Origin: Paraglaciecola algarum
Lineage (GTDB): Bacteria > Pseudomonadota > Gammaproteobacteria > Enterobacterales > Alteromonadaceae
Length of the DNA: 64,000 bases
Direction of reading: 5' to 3'
Assembly: GCF_021532655.1 (NCBI RefSeq)
Contig: NZ_JAKGAS010000002.1
Location: forward strand, 186,001-250,000
Shown one piece after another: positions 60,881 through 64,000 of the stretch (the first letter of the stretch is position 1; each line of letters starts with the position of its first letter). The notes under the pieces are model-generated. The model was not told where the DNA came from. It saw nothing but the letters and a program-made list of their open reading frames with translations, and made no database searches. A program made the translations under genes and the position numbers.

Positions 60881-61785
60881 ACCGAATACCTTATCCAAGT
60901 AAGGTAACTACCAGCTGCAAGCATGGCTAAAGCCACTATAAATAAAGAAATTGTCAATGTATGTTTGCTGGCAGGTGTAGCGGCTTCTGTGTCCTTAATT
61001 GCTAGTTTTAGGTTATGGACGCTTACTTGCTGTTTACCTTCACCATAAGCCAACATTAAGGCCTTATGACATAACACATTAACAATCCGTGGGGTGCCTT
61101 TACTGGCTTTGAACAATATTTTACAACATTGTTGATTGAATACTTCAGCCCCTTTATAGCCAGCTACTTTCATACGATGTTTAACATATTGAAATACTTG
61201 ATCAGAGTCCATTAATTGTAAGGTATAAGCAAATGTGATCCTTTGTTTCAGTTGTCTTAGTTCTGGCAAGGCTAATTTTTGATTTAACTCTGGTTGGCCA
61301 AATAAAACTACTTGGATCAGCTTTCTAGTTTCAGTTTCTAAATTTGTGATCAAACGTAATGCTTCGATACTTTCAGTGGGTAAAGCTTGGGCTTCATCAA
61401 TTATTAACACCACACATTTGTTTTCTTGGCTTATTTGAATTAATCGTTGTTGGATACGCTGAGTAAACTCCTGCTGGTCGGCATGATCTGTTAAAACCAC
61501 ATTTAATTCATTAGCGACTGCTCTTCGTAATTCAGTAGGGGTTAAATATGGATTGGGGATATAGGCAGCGACAAATGGATCAGGCAAGTCATTTAATAAT
61601 TTACGACAAATTAGGGTTTTTCCCGTACCGACTTCACCTGTTACTTTTATAAAACCTTCACCGGTTGTTAAGGCTGTTAGCAATACCTGAATGGCTTCCT
61701 TATGACTAGGTAAGCCAAAAAAGTAGCTGGTGTTTGGGGTCAGCGTGAATGGTAATTCTTTAATACCAAAGTGGTATAAATACAT
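60877..61785 (-). CDS. mshM: MSHA biogenesis ATPase MshM (ExeA-like AAA)
   Basis: A 302-residue AAA+ ATPase related to ExeA: YHFGIKELPFTLTPNTSYFF at the start, Walker A TGEVGTGKTLICRKLL near residue 50, Walker B CVVLIIDEAQALP, and sensor LEALRLITNLET-type text (seen as IEALRLITNLET). A C-terminal TM helix (about 280-298; ISLFIVALAMLAAGSYLTW) may anchor it. No peptidoglycan-binding domain is present, unlike ExeA. It is 3 bases downstream of mshL. Confidence 0.93.
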   Translation of the reverse strand: MYLYHFGIKELPFTLTPNTSYFFGLPSHKEAIQVLLTALTTGEGFIKVTGEVGTGKTLICRKLLNDLPDPFVAAYIPNPYLTPTELRRAVANELNVVLTDHADQQEFTQRIQQRLIQISQENKCVVLIIDEAQALPTESIEALRLITNLETETRKLIQVVLFGQPELNQKLALPELRQLKQRITFAYTLQLMDSDQVFQYVKHRMKVAGYKGAEVFNQQCCKILFKASKGTPRIVNVLCHKALMLAYGEGKQQVSVHNLKLAIKDTEAATPASKHTLTISLFIVALAMLAAGSYLTWIRYSV

Positions 61786-61788
61786 GGC

Positions 61789-63462
61789 CTAATCCACTAA
61801 TAACCAATCAGCCATTTGGTCTCGGCTACGACGTAACTCTTGTTTCCAAGTTTGGCTATTTACCACAGTAGGTTTAATTAAGATCACGAGTTCTTTTTTG
61901 ATTTCTTTCTCATGTTTATTTTTGAATAAATTTCCTAACAGTGGAATATCTCCCAACAAGGGCGTTTTCGATTCCGATTTGGAAATAATGGATTGCATTA
62001 AACCGCCAATTACCACAATCTCGCCAGATTTAGCGCGAATGACAGTGTCTGATTCACGAATATTGCTTTGGGCTAAGGGTAAAATATATTGCTCTTCATT
62101 GAGGGTGACGATTTTTTCTTGTTCTTGAGTTTCAATCACAGAAGGGTGTACATGTAATAACACTTCACCTTGCTTATTAATTTGTGGGGTCACGTCCAAC
62201 GCAATACCTGAGAAAAATGGAGTCAATTCAATGTTAGGCACCACTGAAGTACTGCTGGAAGATATAGTGCTTTGGCTTGATACATCGGTAACAAAATATT
62301 CATCGTCACCAACTTTTATTACTGCTTTTTGATTATTGGTCGCTGTGACTCTAGGACTAGATAAGACCTGCACATTGCCTTGAGTAGATAACAAAGATAA
62401 CACCCCAGAAAAGTCTTTATTCACAAAAGACAAACTAGTGATATTGCCAAGAGCTGCACTAATTGAATCGCCAATAGTGCCTGAAGTATTAGAAAACTGA
62501 AAATCGGTAGAACCGCTATTAGCTAAAATTTGTCCCCAGTTAATACCTTGTTGAAACCCGTCATTTAGGGACACTTCAATAATTCTTGCTTCTAAGATAA
62601 CTTGCCTTTGTACAATTTCTTCAGACACGGCTAAGAATGATTTAATTGCCCTAATTTCATTTGGCATGGCGCGCACTGTTACTAGCCCAGCTTGCGGTGT
62701 CACCATCACACTTTTACCCTCTTCACTGCCTATCATAGTCTCTAAGGTGGCTAAAAGCTCTGTCCAAAAATCAGTTTCGGTTAAGGTGTAAATATTGGTG
62801 CCATTGGCATTACTGTTAGAATTATTACTTCCACCGTAATTACCGCCGTTACTGGAATTGCCACTGAAATTGTTTTGAGAATTAGTGTTATTATTGCTAC
62901 CACCATTTCTATTGCCATTTTGCCCAGAAGCTTGGGAGACTCCACCAGAGGTGATACTGGTTTGAGTCGCACCATTACGTTTCATCAACAAATAATTCAC
63001 TGCAAAGGTTTCTGAACGTAATCCAGCCGGATAAATGCGGTAAATATTTTGTTTGCGTTCAATTTCGTAACCGTAAATTTCTGCTACTAAATCGAATACA
63101 TCGTTTAGGGCCACTTGTTTTAAGTCTAATGATATTTCACCGCTGACTTCTGGATGAATAGCCACACTAAAAGGTGTATCTTTTACTATGCTGCTAAAAA
63201 ATGTCTGAGCGGGCAGCTTTTGTGCATTAATATCGTATTTAGTCACTCCAAACAATGGATCATCCATTTCTGAGGTTTGTGGCAGCAGAGCTTGATTAAC
63301 CTCATCAGGGATCGTTTGCAGAGTTTTTTCATTGGTGCTTTTAGCTTCGTAATTAGCAATTGCTGCATCCATTGAATTTTTTACTGGGCTGGTTTTAGGT
63401 GGACTTTGGCATGCCATTGTTAAAACCAGTAAACTGATAAATATTATTTTTTTAAAAAACAT
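61789..63462 (-). CDS. mshL: MSHA outer-membrane secretin MshL (lipoprotein)
   Basis: A 557-residue secretin. It has a lipobox signal (VLTMACQS) and a secretin/TonB short N-terminal domain (TFFSSIVKDTPFSVAIHPEV). A low-complexity Asn/Gly/Ser stretch lies at about 165-215. The pilus-type secretin domain follows (VIDARIIEVSL-type text as ILEARIIEVSLNDGFQQGIN; RVTATNNQKAVIKVGDDEYF; SGEIVVIGGLMQ; PLLGDIPLLGNLFK; ELVILIKPTVV). It forms the outer-membrane ring for pilus exit. It overlaps mshK by 11 bases. Confidence 0.95.
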   Translation of the reverse strand: MFFKKIIFISLLVLTMACQSPPKTSPVKNSMDAAIANYEAKSTNEKTLQTIPDEVNQALLPQTSEMDDPLFGVTKYDINAQKLPAQTFFSSIVKDTPFSVAIHPEVSGEISLDLKQVALNDVFDLVAEIYGYEIERKQNIYRIYPAGLRSETFAVNYLLMKRNGATQTSITSGGVSQASGQNGNRNGGSNNNTNSQNNFSGNSSNGGNYGGSNNSNSNANGTNIYTLTETDFWTELLATLETMIGSEEGKSVMVTPQAGLVTVRAMPNEIRAIKSFLAVSEEIVQRQVILEARIIEVSLNDGFQQGINWGQILANSGSTDFQFSNTSGTIGDSISAALGNITSLSFVNKDFSGVLSLLSTQGNVQVLSSPRVTATNNQKAVIKVGDDEYFVTDVSSQSTISSSSTSVVPNIELTPFFSGIALDVTPQINKQGEVLLHVHPSVIETQEQEKIVTLNEEQYILPLAQSNIRESDTVIRAKSGEIVVIGGLMQSIISKSESKTPLLGDIPLLGNLFKNKHEKEIKKELVILIKPTVVNSQTWKQELRRSRDQMADWLLVD

Positions 63463-63793
63463 TATTGATATCTTTTTTAATTGAGTGGTTATTTATATGA
63501 AGCGTTTTTTTTCCGTCAGTGGTATCAAGTACAACTTGATTTTGACTGATGGAGATCAACTCACTTCCTTGCACCTTTTGTCCTGTTTGGTAGTTCTGGC
63601 CATTAATCACCGCATATTTGTTTTTGTTATTTATAAACACGGCAGTTAACACAAATTTTTCAGGGATATTTGAGCTATTTTCTTTTTGTTGTTCTTGGCT
63701 GTACTTAGGTCGCGTCGGGTCAACCAAGGATTTAGCCTTGAGTTCACTTACTATGAGTGTCAGACAAAATGCAACACACCAATATATTTTCAT
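63452..63793 (-). CDS. mshK: MSHA biogenesis protein MshK
   Basis: A 113-residue exported protein with a signal peptide (about 1-20) and the DPTRP motif just after it. A small beta domain follows (FVLTAVFINNKNKYAVINGQ; GSELISISQNQVVLDT), as in PilP/GspC-type linkers. It probably couples the inner-membrane platform to the MshL secretin. Its ATG lies directly after the mshJ stop. Confidence 0.9.
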   Translation of the reverse strand: MKIYWCVAFCLTLIVSELKAKSLVDPTRPKYSQEQQKENSSNIPEKFVLTAVFINNKNKYAVINGQNYQTGQKVQGSELISISQNQVVLDTTDGKKTLHINNHSIKKDINNVF

Positions 63794-64000
63794 TTATACC
63801 CCTATAAACGCTTGGTTGGTACTCAAGGTATATATTTCTAAATTGATTTGTCCATTCGGGTACACATCAACTTTATAATCGAATTTTTTCCAATAAAACT
63901 TCCACTGCAAAGATTCAAGCTTTTGTAAATAATCTTGAATGTCAAAATAACTGGCTTGCATTACAATTTGCACACCATGGCGATATAAGTCTGGTTCTGG
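63794..64000 (-). CDS. mshJ: MSHA biogenesis protein MshJ, C-terminal part only
   Basis: An open minus-strand frame runs from the right window edge to a TAA at 63794-63796. The 68 residues (PEPDLYRHGVQIVMQASYFD ... LESLQWKFYWKKFDYKVDVY ... LSTNQAFIGV) match the MshJ/PilO-type C-terminus. The order (next gene mshK) agrees. The 5' part and mshI/mshH lie outside the window. Confidence 0.88.
   Translation of the reverse strand, partial: PEPDLYRHGVQIVMQASYFDIQDYLQKLESLQWKFYWKKFDYKVDVYPNGQINLEIYTLSTNQAFIGV

Overview
The window reads as chromosome of an AT-rich marine gammaproteobacterium of the Alteromonadales, most like Paraglaciecola/Glaciecola or close Alteromonadaceae. The grounds are the complete MSHA pilus locus order, the fadBA and mreBCD-maf-rng-yhdP-tldD arrangements, the slt and pepQ neighbours, and a DUF3369-type c-di-GMP response regulator. 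This genus-level placement is an inference from gene content, not from a marker gene. I saw no rRNA, tRNA, CRISPR array, transposase or prophage.

Layout. 1-4.3 kb: 3' end of a REC?-DUF3369-GGDEF-EAL protein, a convergent chemoreceptor and a YitT-family membrane protein. 4.3-13.3 kb: a one-direction block that looks imported. It holds a 1229-residue membrane-anchored planctomycete-type cytochrome protein (DUF1587/1592/1588/1585 style), a Tat-exported DUF1552 protein, a FucP-like sugar/H+ symporter, an ECF sigma factor and a FecR-LamG membrane protein. It is preceded by an array of 20-bp direct repeats. This is the most likely poorly described system here. 13.4-18.6 kb: an M16 metalloprotease lipoprotein, a small membrane protein and a GGDEF-EAL protein. 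18.7-25.6 kb: fadBA (fatty acid beta-oxidation) diverging from slt (lytic transglycosylase) with a FadR-like operator between them, then pepQ. 25.8-30.9 kb: a CBM9/DUF5916 outer-surface protein, a QmcA-NfeD pair and an unrecognised 379-residue protein. 31-37 kb: pmbA (tldE), darP/yjgA, an Ig-like-repeat lipoprotein and tldD, i.e. both halves of the TldD/TldE protease. 35.5-46.3 kb (minus strand): mreB-mreC-mreD-maf-rng-yhdP-nitrilase-tldD, a cell-shape and envelope cluster. 46.5-48.4 kb: a PEGA-SUMF1 periplasmic protein. 48.6-64 kb (minus strand): the MSHA type IV pilus operon from mshJ (cut by the window edge) through mshK-L-M-N-E-G-F-B-A-C-D-O-P-Q.

How it fits together. Two or three c-di-GMP enzymes lie on the same stretch as an MSHA pilus whose ATPase MshE carries the N-terminal c-di-GMP-binding MshEN repeats, so a surface-attachment programme is prominent. 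Many starts were moved inward to an ATG with a good Shine-Dalgarno (fadB, pmbA, yitT, mreC, maf, mshN, mshP, nitrilase, SUMF1 protein, M16 protease). Every function below is assigned by reading motifs by eye; no database search was run.
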